A DNA stretch of 51,891 nucleotides, from assembly GCA_905250885.1 (NCBI GenBank), contig CAJNOQ010000403.1, forward strand, positions 1 through 51,891, in the 5' to 3' direction. Below are positions 40,101-51,674 of this stretch, in pieces. Source of the DNA: Didymodactylos carnosus (taxonomy: Eukaryota; Rotifera; Eurotatoria; Philodinida; Philodinidae). The position numbers and the translations under genes are program-made. The notes beneath the pieces are model-generated. The model ran no database searches. It saw only the letters and a list, made by a program, of their open reading frames with translations, and had not been told where the DNA came from. Numbering within the stretch: position 1 is the stretch's first letter; each line of letters begins with the position of its first letter.

Positions 40101-43100
40101 ATGTGTCTCACTGGGTGATTGTGGTGAACCAGGAATAGTCGATGAACACAGTCCTTTTTTAGCAGAACCACTACAAATAAACAAAAAAATAACAGTTAAC
40201 AAAACATATTTGATGTTTTTAAAGTTACCTTTCTCGAATTAACTGTTGTTCTTGTCTTAAACGATCGATTTGTAGTCGAATATCTTCAATACACGGTTGG
40301 AGTTCATCATTTGGCGTTTGATAGTCGGTTGCAATTGATTGATCGCATGAAAATGATCCTAAAATAGACGATCAGTATTACAAACCTAGTTAAGTGCAAA
40401 AAATATGAATTAAAACTACTATACACCACTAACAAAGCATGTTACAGAAAGAACATAAGTGACAACATTACAACACATTTTTGAACAATTGTAAAAGCTT
40501 AATGACCATAGAGCAGAGATTCAGAATGCCTTAAGTGCAAGCAGCGCTCTGGAAAGAAAATAATGACTTAGGGGAAATTTTTGAAATTTTCAATTCATAT
40601 TACCACTGAAAGGAAAAAAATATTTTAGGAAGATTCTTGAAAGTGTCCCTGAAGTCATATTGTCGAAGGAGAAAGTGAAATATCATCGTTTCACTTTGTT
40701 TTGGGGAGATTTTTAGACTCGCTCGAGAAAGCGATGAAACATTCTGAACCTCTGCTATAGAATTTAATGAACCTGATTCTTATGCCAAAATAATAAACTA
40801 CGAATTTGTCATTTCAATCGGTTTTTTTAAAGATGTTAGAAAGCAAAAGAAAGCAACGAAACGCAGTGTACGACAATTTGAGAGACATTTACTTTATACT
40901 TTTGTGCAATCAAAAAAGTACCACTGAATATACATTGTTGAATAACTTAGAGAAGGAAAAAGGAACTGATCACAAGATGAAGCCAAAAACAAGGAAAACA
41001 GGTTTTAGAATATTGAAAACAAACGTGTAAGTGCGTAGCAACAGGAAAAGGTGAAGAAGCTTTTAAATGTGACACTTTGTTTTTTTTACCAACAAGTAAA
41101 TTAACGTAATTTTTCATCGTAAAATCTAATTAAATATGCAAGAAAACACATAGTAATTATTGGTTGAACAAAACAAGACATGATCAAGTGTTAAATCAGT
41201 TAAGCATCCAATCTCATTCTACAGTGATTGATCTACGTTTCATCTACTCGAGAGGCACATAAATATTCCGAGAGGGATACTGTCTGTAATGTTATGTTTT
41301 GCCAAATCAATTGTTAATTTCTGGCATGGCAAACTGGAAAGCGACGGGCGCCGAACCTTCGGCTCGTCTGCTAGATAAATCACTAATTCTATATTTTTTG
41401 TGTTAAGCCTTAGTCTGATTCAAAGCGTCACCACAGACTAGATTTAGCCATACAAAATTACCTTTTTAGCCGCTTCACAACTCTTTTCCTCCTTATCACT
41501 AAGATAGATCATAATTTTAATAAAAAAATTAACATCTATAATTTTCAGCTCACTTGTTGATAAACGACTTCGTCGTCGATTAGCTATTGGACTTTTTCGT
41601 TGAAGAACATTGCTAACATCAATCATTCGAGACAGCCGACATCTGTTTAATAAAAAAGAGGCAAACAATAAAATAGACGCTTCTCTTTATATCATTCTTA
41701 CTGTATTTCTTCACTTTTCATTAAACATTGCTTAAGTGCTTCGTCATAATCAAACGCTGAAAAAATAAAGACAAAACGTATGAATTTGTTGACCATGATT
41801 TACAATTTCCATACATTGCTCGCCTAATAATGTGCATTTATCTTCAAGGGTATCTTTCTGTGGTTGTTGATCATGTTGACGATGGTTACGGATCAATTCT
41901 AAATCTTCCTTTAACGTTAATGAAGCCGTATTTGTTTCCTCTATTGTACGTTGTATTGTGTAAACATATGATCGAATACGATCAAGTTCAATACTCAATA
42001 CACTATTACTTGCTGAATCAAATTCAGACTAGAGAAAATGAAAAAAGATACAAATTCCAAACATTTTGATTTTTCATTTTAGTCTGAAGATAATATAAAT
42101 AGAAAAAATCTAATCGCTTACCGCTGGACGTTCATATTTTTCGACTATTGCTCGTAATCTTTCAATTTCCATTTGCAATTGCACAACTTGCCGACTGTGT
42201 TTATCTTGATTGACTTTCACACGGTTTCTAATGTTTCGTGCTCGTTGTGCGTAATTCAATGTGCTTTTTGTTTCCGAAAAATCACGATCAACTGGTGAAA
42301 TACATGCTATCATCAGCGTACGACTAAATATGGACGTGCGAATTTTAAGTGTTTCATTTTTAGTTTTGACAAAAAAAATTACCTATTACCACCTAAAGAG
42401 TCCTGGAGAAGACGAGTTAGTTTTGAGTCACGGTATGGAACATGCGCTGCTTTTTTCAATGGATCACCCAAAACACTAATAACATTGCCGAGAACTAACT
42501 AAAAAATAATTAAAACATATATTCGTCGATTATTAAACAAAATAAATTTCATACTTACTAGACCACTATTGATGCTAATCCCTTCTTTTGCACGCAGACC
42601 AGTCGCACCTGTACGCTTTAAGCTTTCTGAACCGGCTAAATCAACAAAATGAATTTTTGCTCGTATATGTTCCCGGATATCGCTCGAAGTTGCAGTTGAC
42701 TAAAATTGAAAAAATGATCAGCAATAAAAATAATTGAAGAGCACAACATTTTATTTACATTTGTTGACTGAACGGCACGATCGAATTGAAGTGTTACTGT
42801 AAATATGGCATGAGAACGACTAGAAACATTATTCATTCGAGTAGCAGCTGTTGTTCGACTTAGTGCTCCTTCTTTTAAACATTCCAATGTCTAAGTAGAT
42901 ACAATGTAATTAGATAATAGAATTAACAATACGATATATACTGACTTCATTCGCCGATGTAACGAATCTTGTTGTAATGTTACTAACTGTTATTTCACCA
43001 TTTGTATTTTCAAATACAACATGTTTATCAACATGTTTTTGTGTACGACAATCAATATTTTCTTTATTAAATAAATCGAATATTTGTTCATTATATATCT

Positions 43101-44024
43101 TAAACAATATCGGACTAGATTATATGCATTTTGATATTCGTTACCTATCTCCTCACTTCGATAAATTGACATGAAACAACACATTTTGCTAATGAAATAT
43201 TTTGTTCTTCTGCTTGCCGTTCATAACTGGCACAACGTTGAAAGATATGAATGATTGCTCTAGGAATAATGCCTTCTTTCGTAGGATCCATATATTCAAT
43301 ACCACTACCCATTGTAAATGTTTTACCACTACCTGTTTGACCATACGCTAATATCGATGCACTGTAGCCTTGAAAACATCCTTCAATCATATCATGCACA
43401 CACTCCTTGTACAAATCATCTTGATTAGCTTCAGGTAAGAATACATAGTCGAATGTGAATGCGGTACTGTTTGCCAAAATGATTTCATTTGTCGAACGTT
43501 GAACTTCAACACATGTTTGACATAAATCTTGTTTTTCACTACTCGACAAAGGGCGAACACTAGAATAGGCAGTCAAAATGAATATGAAATAGCATGAGAT
43601 CAATGAGATTGATATACTTCGCTAGTAATAAGCAGCTGACGAAAGTCTATTATAGCTAGATGTACACAATTAATGATATCAATAGTAATTTCGCCAATCA
43701 AAATGCTCCTATAGAAGACTTACCTTCTGAACGAGATGCTACAAGTTAGTATAATTTGCAGATGAGCTTTGTTTGAAGGAAAGGTTCTTCTACATCGATC
43801 ATCTTCCTAGCGGTAAAAGTGAGCGGTGGTAGCGGTGAGGGTGAGTGATGATAGTGGTAGGGAGGTGATCGATCCGTAGAAGTACCGAAGGAAAGCGTCT
43901 TCTTTAAAGCATATACTTTACACAATCAGAGAAAGAGCTACGTGAAGCCGAAATACTATTCACATACGTACCGAACAGCTGCTTTTACGCAGCTTGCAAT
44001 CTCTTTGTTATTATTTTGTTCCAT
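37104..44024 (-). CDS. KIF21-like: Kinesin-4 family motor, KIF21-like, without WD40 tail
   Basis: Twenty-one exons on the minus strand, from ATG at 44024 (exon 44024-43972) to TGA at 37104, give 1171 aa in one frame. An N-terminal motor (about 12-370) has P-loop GQTGSGKT at 91-98, switch [12 protein letters not shown], switch II DLAGSE and [20 protein letters not shown], followed by a neck with [14 protein letters not shown]. The KIF21-type reading rests on [31 protein letters not shown], an acidic DDEDEQND region, the coiled coil [13 protein letters not shown] and a later ELRYLL segment. KIF4 and KIF7/27 fit less well, and no KIF4 cysteine-rich domain is present. KIF21 proteins are cortical or axonal motors that damp microtubule growth. 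The last exon (37343-37104) is acidic then Gln/Pro-rich; the WD40 propeller of KIF21A/B is absent here. The last intron is mostly a foldback transposon. Confidence 0.9.
37489..38034. mobile_element. Foldback element filling the last kinesin intron
   Basis: Both ends carry ttataa followed inward by (t/c)ggg..(c/a)cgaaag. The left arm then reads ttgtgcaccgaac and gcgcacgcaataacaaa (37528-37544). The right arm carries the exact complement of the latter at 37920-37936, plus several extra tgcgca(t/a)c modules. The GC-rich gcgca motifs stand out from the AT-rich surroundings. The hexamer ttataa at both ends (37489-37494, 38029-38034) may be the target duplication. The right end overlaps the splice donor (38037-38031). 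Confidence 0.8.
38934..38956. repeat. AC microsatellite in a kinesin intron
   Basis: About 11 AC units lie immediately beside the splice donor of the exon at 39052-38963, so on the transcribed strand a GT run follows the donor closely. Confidence 0.9.
40514..40754. mobile_element. hAT-like MITE in a kinesin intron
   Basis: A 241-bp element whose left end reads cagagattcagaatg and whose right end, read on the other strand, reads cagaggttcagaatg. The flanking octamers ccatagag (40506-40513) and ctatagaa (40755-40762) match at six of eight positions, a plausible decayed hAT target duplication. It lies in the 1.2-kb intron between exons ending at 41554 and starting at 40358. It is non-coding and looks older than the element at 34011. 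Confidence 0.7.
41350..41363. repeat. GC-rich small hairpin in a kinesin intron
   Basis: gccgaa, cc, ttcggc forms a perfect 6-bp stem in a locally GC-rich patch (about 41335-41370) inside otherwise AT-rich intron. I see no ribozyme or tRNA core around it. Confidence 0.45.
43787..43882. repeat. Inverted repeat with a GGT/GAG-rich loop in kinesin intron 1
   Basis: cttctacatcgatcatc... at 43787-43808 pairs with the complement of 43859-43882 (gtgatcgatccgtagaag). The loop is a purine-rich run of ggt, gag and gtg triplets. Weaker complementarity extends outward on both sides. It may be the remnant of a MITE or an intronic structure. Confidence 0.65.
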
Positions 44025-45376
44025 TAATTGATGAAAAAATCATTTTTCTGAAATCAAAAAGATTTTTGTGAGAAAATAGTTTGCAACCTAGTTCAGTTTT
44101 ACTGATGGATACCAAGAAATCTGGAACGAACATTGGTTAAAATGTTGATAAATCAGTATCCACAACTGTAGAACAGCTATAACAAAATGCTTTGCTTATG
44201 ATACAACAATGTCTTTCAGTTCTATTAAAACTTCTATATTATAGTACAACATAGTAATTTATTAATCGGAAGGGGTAGATGTCGCGAGTTTATTTAACGC
44301 CCACAAACTTGAGATCACCACAAACCTTTACTTCCCAGCTTTCAAAAGCTATTTATACTGTTATTTCTTCCCAATATGCGAAACGAAAGCTAGTAACTTA
44401 ATTCAAAAATTTTTTTATTTATTTTACTTCTCCGCTTTTTTTAACCCAAATAATCTTGAAATTATTTATTTACATGTCAAATGGGTTGAAGTAGGTAATC
44501 GGCAGTGCGGAAGTATCAGATTATCTTGAAATAGAGTATCTTTCTCTAGGTCTCTGACAAGAAAGAAAATGCGTTGTTAGTTGTTTTGGCAAACTTAAGC
44601 TAACGACGGATACAAGTACTAGATGGCGTTACAATCTGTCATAAACAGTCTAACTGACACAGCAGAAGTATGTAATACTAGTTCTTTGACAACTTCATCA
44701 GAAGTTTAGTATATCTTATCTAGAGAAGGAAAACTTATATGTGTAATCAAAGCTGTTTAAATGCAGTGTTTTCATTGACTACCCGACTGTCCTATAGGAT
44801 TTAGTAAAAGGAGAACAAAAAAAACATTATTATTATCTTGTGATATTATCACATACAATTAATTGGTTTGGGCATGCTAAGATTTAAAGTTAGGTTTATG
44901 TTTAGTCCTAATATATGAGTTAAGAGCAAAAGTTGACGAAAAACTTGCTTTTAACATATATCTCAGTTGTTTTATTGGATATTTCTGAGCTTTGGGATTA
45001 TTTTATTGTAATAGTAAGCGATAGGATGACAACAAACATTTGGAACAAAATTCGAATTTGCTCGCAGTTAATTACGTTCCTGATCTTGACTAATGTGCTC
45101 TAAAGATATAAGATGAACGGTTGTTTACTTTGATATGAAAAATTTTTTCGTTCTCAGTTTCAGGTGGAATCTAAATAGATAGCTTGAAACAGAATTTACA
45201 TAGACAGCTTGAAACAGAATTTAAATAGATAGCTTGCATGTAATCAAGTTAGGTCGGACTGAATAGCTAAACTTTAAATGTTCTTCTACTTTCTAGTGAT
45301 TTGTTTTTAAAAATATTGTAGATTTACTCAAATATTTGCGTAATCGAGTGAATAATAATCCTTGATTTTTTTCCTT
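44025..45376. promoter_or_regulatory. Divergent intergenic region, kinesin / CNOT4
   Basis: 1352 bp separate the kinesin start (minus, 44024) from the CNOT4 start (plus, 45377), so it must contain both promoters. I recognise no TATA box or initiator with confidence. A 25-bp tandem repeat lies 136 bp before the CNOT4 ATG. Whether expression is coordinated is unknown. Confidence 0.5.
45167..45241. repeat. Three 25-bp tandem repeats upstream of CNOT4
   Basis: Units starting gaat(c/t)taaatagatagcttg recur at 45167, 45192 and 45217 with a 25-bp period; the third ends in gcatg. They sit 136-210 bp upstream of the start codon, where repeated factor-binding sites or a 5' UTR could lie. Confidence 0.85.
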
Positions 45377-48300
45377 ATGGATGCTGATACTGAGACACTA
45401 GAGGTAAAGTATTCATTGCATTGTCGGTGGAATACAAAAATTACTCAATTTTTTGGTTTCCTTTTAGTGTCCGTTATGTCTTGAAGTACTCGAAGCAGAT
45501 GATATCAATTTTTTGCCATGTAGTTGTGGATATCAGGTATTTTATTTATTTTAATGAGAAACCTTATTTTTTATCCATTTATTGATATCCCTTTCTTCGT
45601 ATTCTCATTAACAGATTTGTCGATTTTGTTGGCATAGAATTCGTACTGATGAGAATGGTCTTTGTCCTGCTTGCCGAAAGGTACATAAACACTCGTGTTA
45701 ACACACCAAGTTATATTTAATATTGATTTTTAGCCATATAGTGAAAATCCTGCACAGTTCAAACCTCTGACTGAAGAAGAGTAAGATATATTCTATATTT
45801 CTGAACAAAAATAATCAAATAACTGTTTTTATTTAGAATACAACAAGTAAAACGGGAAAGGAAACTAAAAGAATCTCAGAAAAAACAAAAGCTTACAGAA
45901 AGTCGAAAACATCTGGCAAATTTGAGGTATTTTACTGTTCATTCAATTATTTATGAGTACAATTTATATCGAAAGTCTCGTTTCTTCAGAGTTGTACAAA
46001 AAAATCTTGTATTTGTCAATGGCTTGCCGTCACGTTTATCTGAAACAGAATTATTGAGAAGGCAAGATTATTTTGGTAAATATGGAAAGATTATCAAAAT
46101 TGTCACTAGTCCCGCACACAATGGACAAAGTAACAGTATATGCGCGTATATCACATATTCGCGTTCGGATGAAGCGTTAAGAACAATACAAGCTGTGTGT
46201 AATTATCACGTTGATGGTAGAACATTAAAAGCAACATTGGGCACAACCAAATATTGTAGTCGATATTTGAAAGGTACTAATTGTCAAAAAGTAGATTGTC
46301 TATACCTCCATGAACCAGGTGATCAAGCAGCAAGTTTTACCAAAGAACAAATGCAACAAGGGTAAAGTAGATTTTGTAAAAAATCTTTCATTCACCTTAT
46401 AATCTTTGATGAGACTATAATTTGCACTCCACTTCTAGAAAGACAAGCTTTCAGTAGAGAGAATTCTGCAGTTTTTATCTTTTTGGACTATATTCGCAAA
46501 GTTCACTTTCTCTTTTTAGGTTACATTTAGAGTATGAAAGAAAATTGATGGAACAGTATATAAATAAAACAGCTACAGCACAATTAGCTAGAAATGGAAG
46601 AGTGACAAACGGGTGAGTGATGATTTTGTTCCCTAGGCTTTATCGGTTGATAAAAGAAAAAATTTTGACAAGTAGTGTAGATTAAAAGTGACCCGATTTC
46701 GCCGGGATCGTTAAACGAAATTTATAGAAAGATCTTCACTAATGATTTAGCTTAGGTCTGTAGACTTATCATTTGGGTAAATTTAACTTATTTTCTTTGT
46801 GTTGTTATATTAATAGTAAGCCAGAATCACCTCCAAGACGGAAAACGTCACAACCATTGGCTGGTGCTATTCAGCCGTCATCACAACTATTAACCACAAC
46901 CAGAATAATGAATGGTTCAACGTCACAACCAGATCATGATCAACCAGAATCTAGTACAAGTTCCTTATGTGATGAAACACTTGATTCTACAGGAATCACA
47001 TCCATTAACGAGCAACAAATGAATGATTATGAGACTGACTCTTTTTTAACGTAAGTTTTAAACTAGTTATTATGATTATTTACTGTGGTTCATGTTTTTT
47101 TAGCACTACATCCACTGCAAATAGCGACAATACAAATTTAATTCCACCCTCTCTCTCGTCCTCGTCCAGTTCTTCATCTTCTTCTCAATCATCCTATTCT
47201 TGTGAATCAGCAACAGTTATCAACAGCACTCAACAAATACCATGTTCCTCAACTAGCACGACTACCACACAACTAAACCTCCCGTGCACAATATCACACC
47301 CAGTCACAACAACACAAGCGACAATTACTACAAATAATGCAAATTGGTCTGATGAATCATCTTCTTTTTTCAGTATCAATAATACATCATCACCTTCGCC
47401 ATCCCAACAATCCCATCAGACAGCATCTAATAGTAATAAACCATCAACGACAAACAAAATGTCAATGTTTCAAAATGTTTTATCGTTGTCAAATAATCAA
47501 TTAGCTGCTCAGTCGACAGCGTCGTCAAATAAAAGTAATTTTCTTCTCACTAACGGTGGTCTACCATCTTCGTCCACGTCAACAAGTGCAGTGAAAAATT
47601 TAAATTTTGATGAAATACCTGAATATAAACCGTTTGGTTCAAATATGCCACCGATACATTTACTTTTATTTGGCAGAGAATCAACGACGAAACAAGAAAA
47701 TGGAATTAATGATGCCGATGAGCAGCTAAAAAGATTTATAGGTAAGATTTACGAATACATCTATTTTTCAAAGAGGTGCTCCGTTTGTCAACTAAAAAAA
47801 GGCAACAAACTGTCGTGTAGCGGAAATAAAGTAATGCTGCAAAGAATATTTTATTCAACGAATTGAATAAAATGTAATGATATTGCAAAGGAAAAGGATG
47901 AAGGGCAGTGTGATGCCGTTTAACTATCGTTTGGTTGTTGATGATCTACTTTGTTTGCTCAATTATTCAACCTGTATAATCTCTCCCTTCTCGAAAGACG
48001 TGTATGTACTCGTAATAGAAAATCTGACTTGATTTTCTCTGCATAACTTAACGTTCTTTTGTCTACCCATACATTATCGACGCCGTCAAAAAAATGCACT
48101 GATTTTATTCGTCTTCCATTTAGTAATAGGTATTCATACTTTTTTTAGATGATAGTCGTGATAATGGTTTACATCCAGTCGGACAAGAGAATGATGAAGG
48201 GGATTTAGGTAAATAAAGTGCTTTTCAGTATTTTTTTACACTCATTTAACTTTGTTTTTACTGTAGGCTTCGATCCATGCAGTCTATTTATGACAGCACT

Positions 48301-49738
48301 TGCTTCAGATATAGAAGATGAACGCAGGCCATCATCGAAAAACATGAATTCGTTATCTAGGTTTATGAATAATAATAGCAATATTCCACTTCCCTCTTTG
48401 ACGACAAACTCGTTAAATCATCAACATCTATATTTGCAACAACTTCAACACCAACAACAGTTACAAGCACAGCAACAACATCAGCAACTACAGTTACCAC
48501 CTCAACAATATCATAATCAACAACACCCTTCGGTTCATTTAGTACCAAATCCATCTCAGTCGCGGGCATTCAACAATAATTACCATCATGAACAACAATT
48601 AAATCCAGTGATGTCAACAGCCGATACAAATACTCAGTTACAATTGCAAGGATTAAAACAAACGTCGAATAATAGTAATAATATTCGTTTAAATACTTCT
48701 TATATATCACCTAATAGCAATAGTAACAATAATAATTCAATGAATATATCAAATAGTATTAACAATTCACAACAGATTGATTTAATGAATAGAGCACAAA
48801 AACGTTACACAGCATATAGTATGTAGTTTTTTTCAACCTAAAAAATGAACGAACGTGGATAATACGATTTCTAGTTTTACACTTTTATGTGGGAACCAAT
48901 AGTTTTACCATTTTCTCTCATTTAGATGGTACATCACCCACACAAACGTGGAATACAAATCAGTATAACGGGATTCAGACGGCGGCCCCATCTACAATGC
49001 AGATACCATCGTCACATTCGAATATGGCATTTCCGTTACAACAACAACAACACCATTCATTATCAATACCTATTTCTAGTCTACAGTCAACACCACAATC
49101 ATTAATCACAACGTCTCGAATGGATTTCACAAATCAAATTCCTCAACAACAACGACTGTTACAGCAGCAATCACCCTCTTCATCCCCGTCACAACAACAA
49201 ATTTCAAATCATCTTTTAAATAATCCGATTGGATATTCAAATCTAACACAGAACAATAGTATGTTGCTCTTTTTTTTTGTCTAAGAATTGAAGAAGTTTA
49301 GCTTTAGAATCGTTAAACTTTCTGATAGACTTTTACGTAGAGTAGAATTTCATTTTTTTGGTGCATGTAAATCTTTGATTCTTTACAGTTTGTGTGACGA
49401 AATATTTTTTCATTCTAATTTCCATTTTAGTTCCCTTTAGCCAAAATATTTCAAACGATCGATGGTTGATGAATGCTCCTTTGACCGATCCTGCCATTGT
49501 TTCTTTGGGCAAAATTGATAATAGTTCACAACAATGGTCTATACCATCACAGCCACAGCAACAACAACCAGTGCCACAAATATCCAGTCCATCGTCCTCC
49601 ACATCATCGAATGTAATCACGAATAATAATAATCTCATATCGCCTTCCATTCAAAGATGGCCGCAACAACATGTAATGACAACAACAACAACAAATGGAT
49701 ATTCAAATTATGTAACATCATCAGATGGTCGTTCGTAA
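45377..49738 (+). CDS. CNOT4: CNOT4: RING E3 ubiquitin ligase of the CCR4-NOT complex
   Basis: Thirteen exons (45377-45403, 45468-45536, 45615-45680, 45734-45780, 45837-45926, 45990-46361, 46520-46612, 46817-47050, 47104-47741, 48149-48208, 48267-48818, 48926-49258, 49431-49738) give 962 aa. CNOT4 (Not4/MOT2) ubiquitinates targets during co-translational quality control and interacts with the CCR4-NOT deadenylase. The C4C4 RING has Cys10, 13, 27, 29, 34, 37, 49 and 52, with the diagnostic CGYQICRFCWHRIRTDENG. A basic helix (about 76-99), an RRM (about 101-186) and a CCCH finger (Cys189, Cys198, Cys203, His207) follow. The short GDLGFDP motif around 566 is also conserved in human CNOT4. The remaining C-terminal 740 aa are low-complexity Ser/Thr, Gln and Asn-rich, making it longer than human CNOT4. 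A 63-nt stopless intron (45927-45989) precedes the RRM exon. Confidence 0.96.
45927..45989 (+). other. 63-nt stopless intron in CNOT4 (multiple of three)
   Basis: Bounded by gtattt and ttcttcag. It has no in-frame stop, so retention would insert 21 residues (YFTVHSIIYEYNLYRKSRFF or near) between HLANLR and VVQKNL. The animal CNOT4 family joins these directly, so splicing is the expected default. Confidence 0.75.
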
Positions 49739-50022
49739 CATTTCTAGCTAAAAAAATCCTAAAATAAATGAAATTATTTTGCTTCATCTCTTTCCGTTTG
49801 ATTTTAATGCAGGTTAAAACGCGCTGTATTTGCCCGTTATCGGTTAATTTTACATTCTTCTTTTCATTTTTTTTTGTTTCATTCTCAAACACATTGATAA
49901 TGATTTGCTTTTTAAATGTGTTTTTCTCTTTCACGTTTGTTTTTTCGTTCTTGTCGTTCGACGTACAAAGATTCAGAACTCCTTCCTAACCCTATACTAT
50001 TCTCATATTGTTTTACTTATTA

Positions 50023-50023
<1 letters not shown>

Positions 50024-50053
<30 letters not shown>
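50024..50053. repeat. ATT trinucleotide microsatellite
   Basis: About ten uninterrupted ATT units in the putative CNOT4 3' UTR or just beyond it. Confidence 0.95.
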
Positions 50054-50263
50054 GTGGTAAAATATATCTATCTACACATTCATTTGTTTGTTGTCATCAA
50101 GGTGTTAGAAAAAGGAGAAAATCGTGTTTGTGGTTTTTTTAAATACTTCGTCTTAAGCCAGCCTCTATGAGCAGTTTAGTTTATTTTTTGTGAGAATATT
50201 AGATTGAAAAGAAAATACTCATTTTTTTGGTTTTATACCAATCTTCCAGATCATTTGATAGAG

Positions 50264-50273
50264 AATAAATAAA
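50264..50273 (+). terminator. Candidate CNOT4 poly(A) signal
   Basis: Two overlapping aataaa hexamers, 526 nt after the CNOT4 stop codon and followed by T-rich DNA. An earlier aataaa near 49762 is an alternative. There is no transcript evidence. Confidence 0.35.
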
Positions 50274-51272
50274 ATCATGTTACTTATCATGTTTTATTTT
50301 ATTTTAAAAAAGTTTTCTCTTCAAATTGACTTTAATAACAAAGCATAGCTTTTCGACCATATAGAAAAAAAAAACAGCACGCGTCTGCCTATTTTCTGTT
50401 TACTCTTCTACTTTTATTTTCTTTTTCTGGCCGATCTTCTATTATTAATAACATCATTACTCTTATTAGCGATGTCGTTTTTCGTTTCGTTTTTTCTTTT
50501 TTTCTCGTTCATTGTTCAATTTAATTCATATTATATAACTATTATGTTGCGTGTCTCTCTTCGTTTGTCTGTTTTTTCAGAATTTCATTTTCGTTTTTTT
50601 CTCTCGTGTGTTGTGTGTGTGGTTCATAAAGAAAAAAATTTTGAACTTTATCGCATATCTAAATACAAAAATACAAATGAACATATAAATTAATTAATTA
50701 TGAAAATTGTACACACACGAGGTAATTGGAGATATTTGTTGATAGAACGGTCATGTAGAATGAAAAATTACATCGCATTCTATTTTCGATTTTATTAGTT
50801 TTCATCTCTTATCTGTGAGAAAAGAGGACGATTTGTAGTCCAATGATCCAACAACGAAACTATGATCGTTTTTCTATCTAACGGGATATTTAAGAGTATA
50901 TGAATTGATAAATGGTGAAGATTTAGTTTTTATTTTGTACCGTTTTTTTCTTCAGTACAAAATCCACTCACTCTTCAGACGTCTCCTATAGGTAATTATT
51001 TAACAGTGTAGCTTATAGCATGTTGAAAACATAGGTTTTTTTGGACCGTTAAAAGATGACAGAACAGTTTTGAACATCCAGATCTTAGTTATCTATTAAC
51101 TTTTCTCATCATAAAATAAAAAGAAAGAATGAAACATATTTTATACGAAAAAAGAATGTTATGTTCTCCAATATATAGATATATCTATGACTACAAAATA
51201 AGTACTTGACACAAAGAAAGTGAAAACAAACTTGGTGACAATAATTGCTTGGGAGAATAAAATCTTCTACGT

Positions 51273-51294
51273 AACACTTACCTACGTAAGTGTT
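51273..51294. repeat. Perfect 9-bp inverted repeat
   Basis: aacacttac and gtaagtgtt are separated by four bases. Possible small hairpin; no neighbouring transcript is known. Confidence 0.5.
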
Positions 51295-51674
51295 CAAAAT
51301 GGCGTTTTGAAAGCAGTTTGAGATAACTATCAGTTAATGATGTGAAGTAGATGCATGATTTGCTCCTCAAGCAATAAGTTTTTATCTTAAGATTTCAAAT
51401 ATGTTATTTCTTTTTATAAAAAGAGAAAACTGATAGAAAAAAATGAATTTTATCTTTTAACAAGTCAAAAGAAATATGCGTATCAGAAATAAAAAAATTA
51501 GAAGGACGGGGGCAATTATTTGATGGAATCGGCCCCTGCTTGAATTTCATCGACACATACATGGTTAGATGCAGAATGAACAGGAGAACATTTCTAGCCA
51601 CTCGGCAGACCCTAGAAATGCTCTCAGAAAAAACTAGGTCGAATTTGCTGAAATCAAAGTTCTACTCTTCTTTG

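Noticed and set aside
48363..48569. Minus-strand frame rich in Val and Asp opposite CNOT4
   Set aside because: Antisense of the Gln/His-rich CNOT4 exon; composition follows from the CAA repeats.
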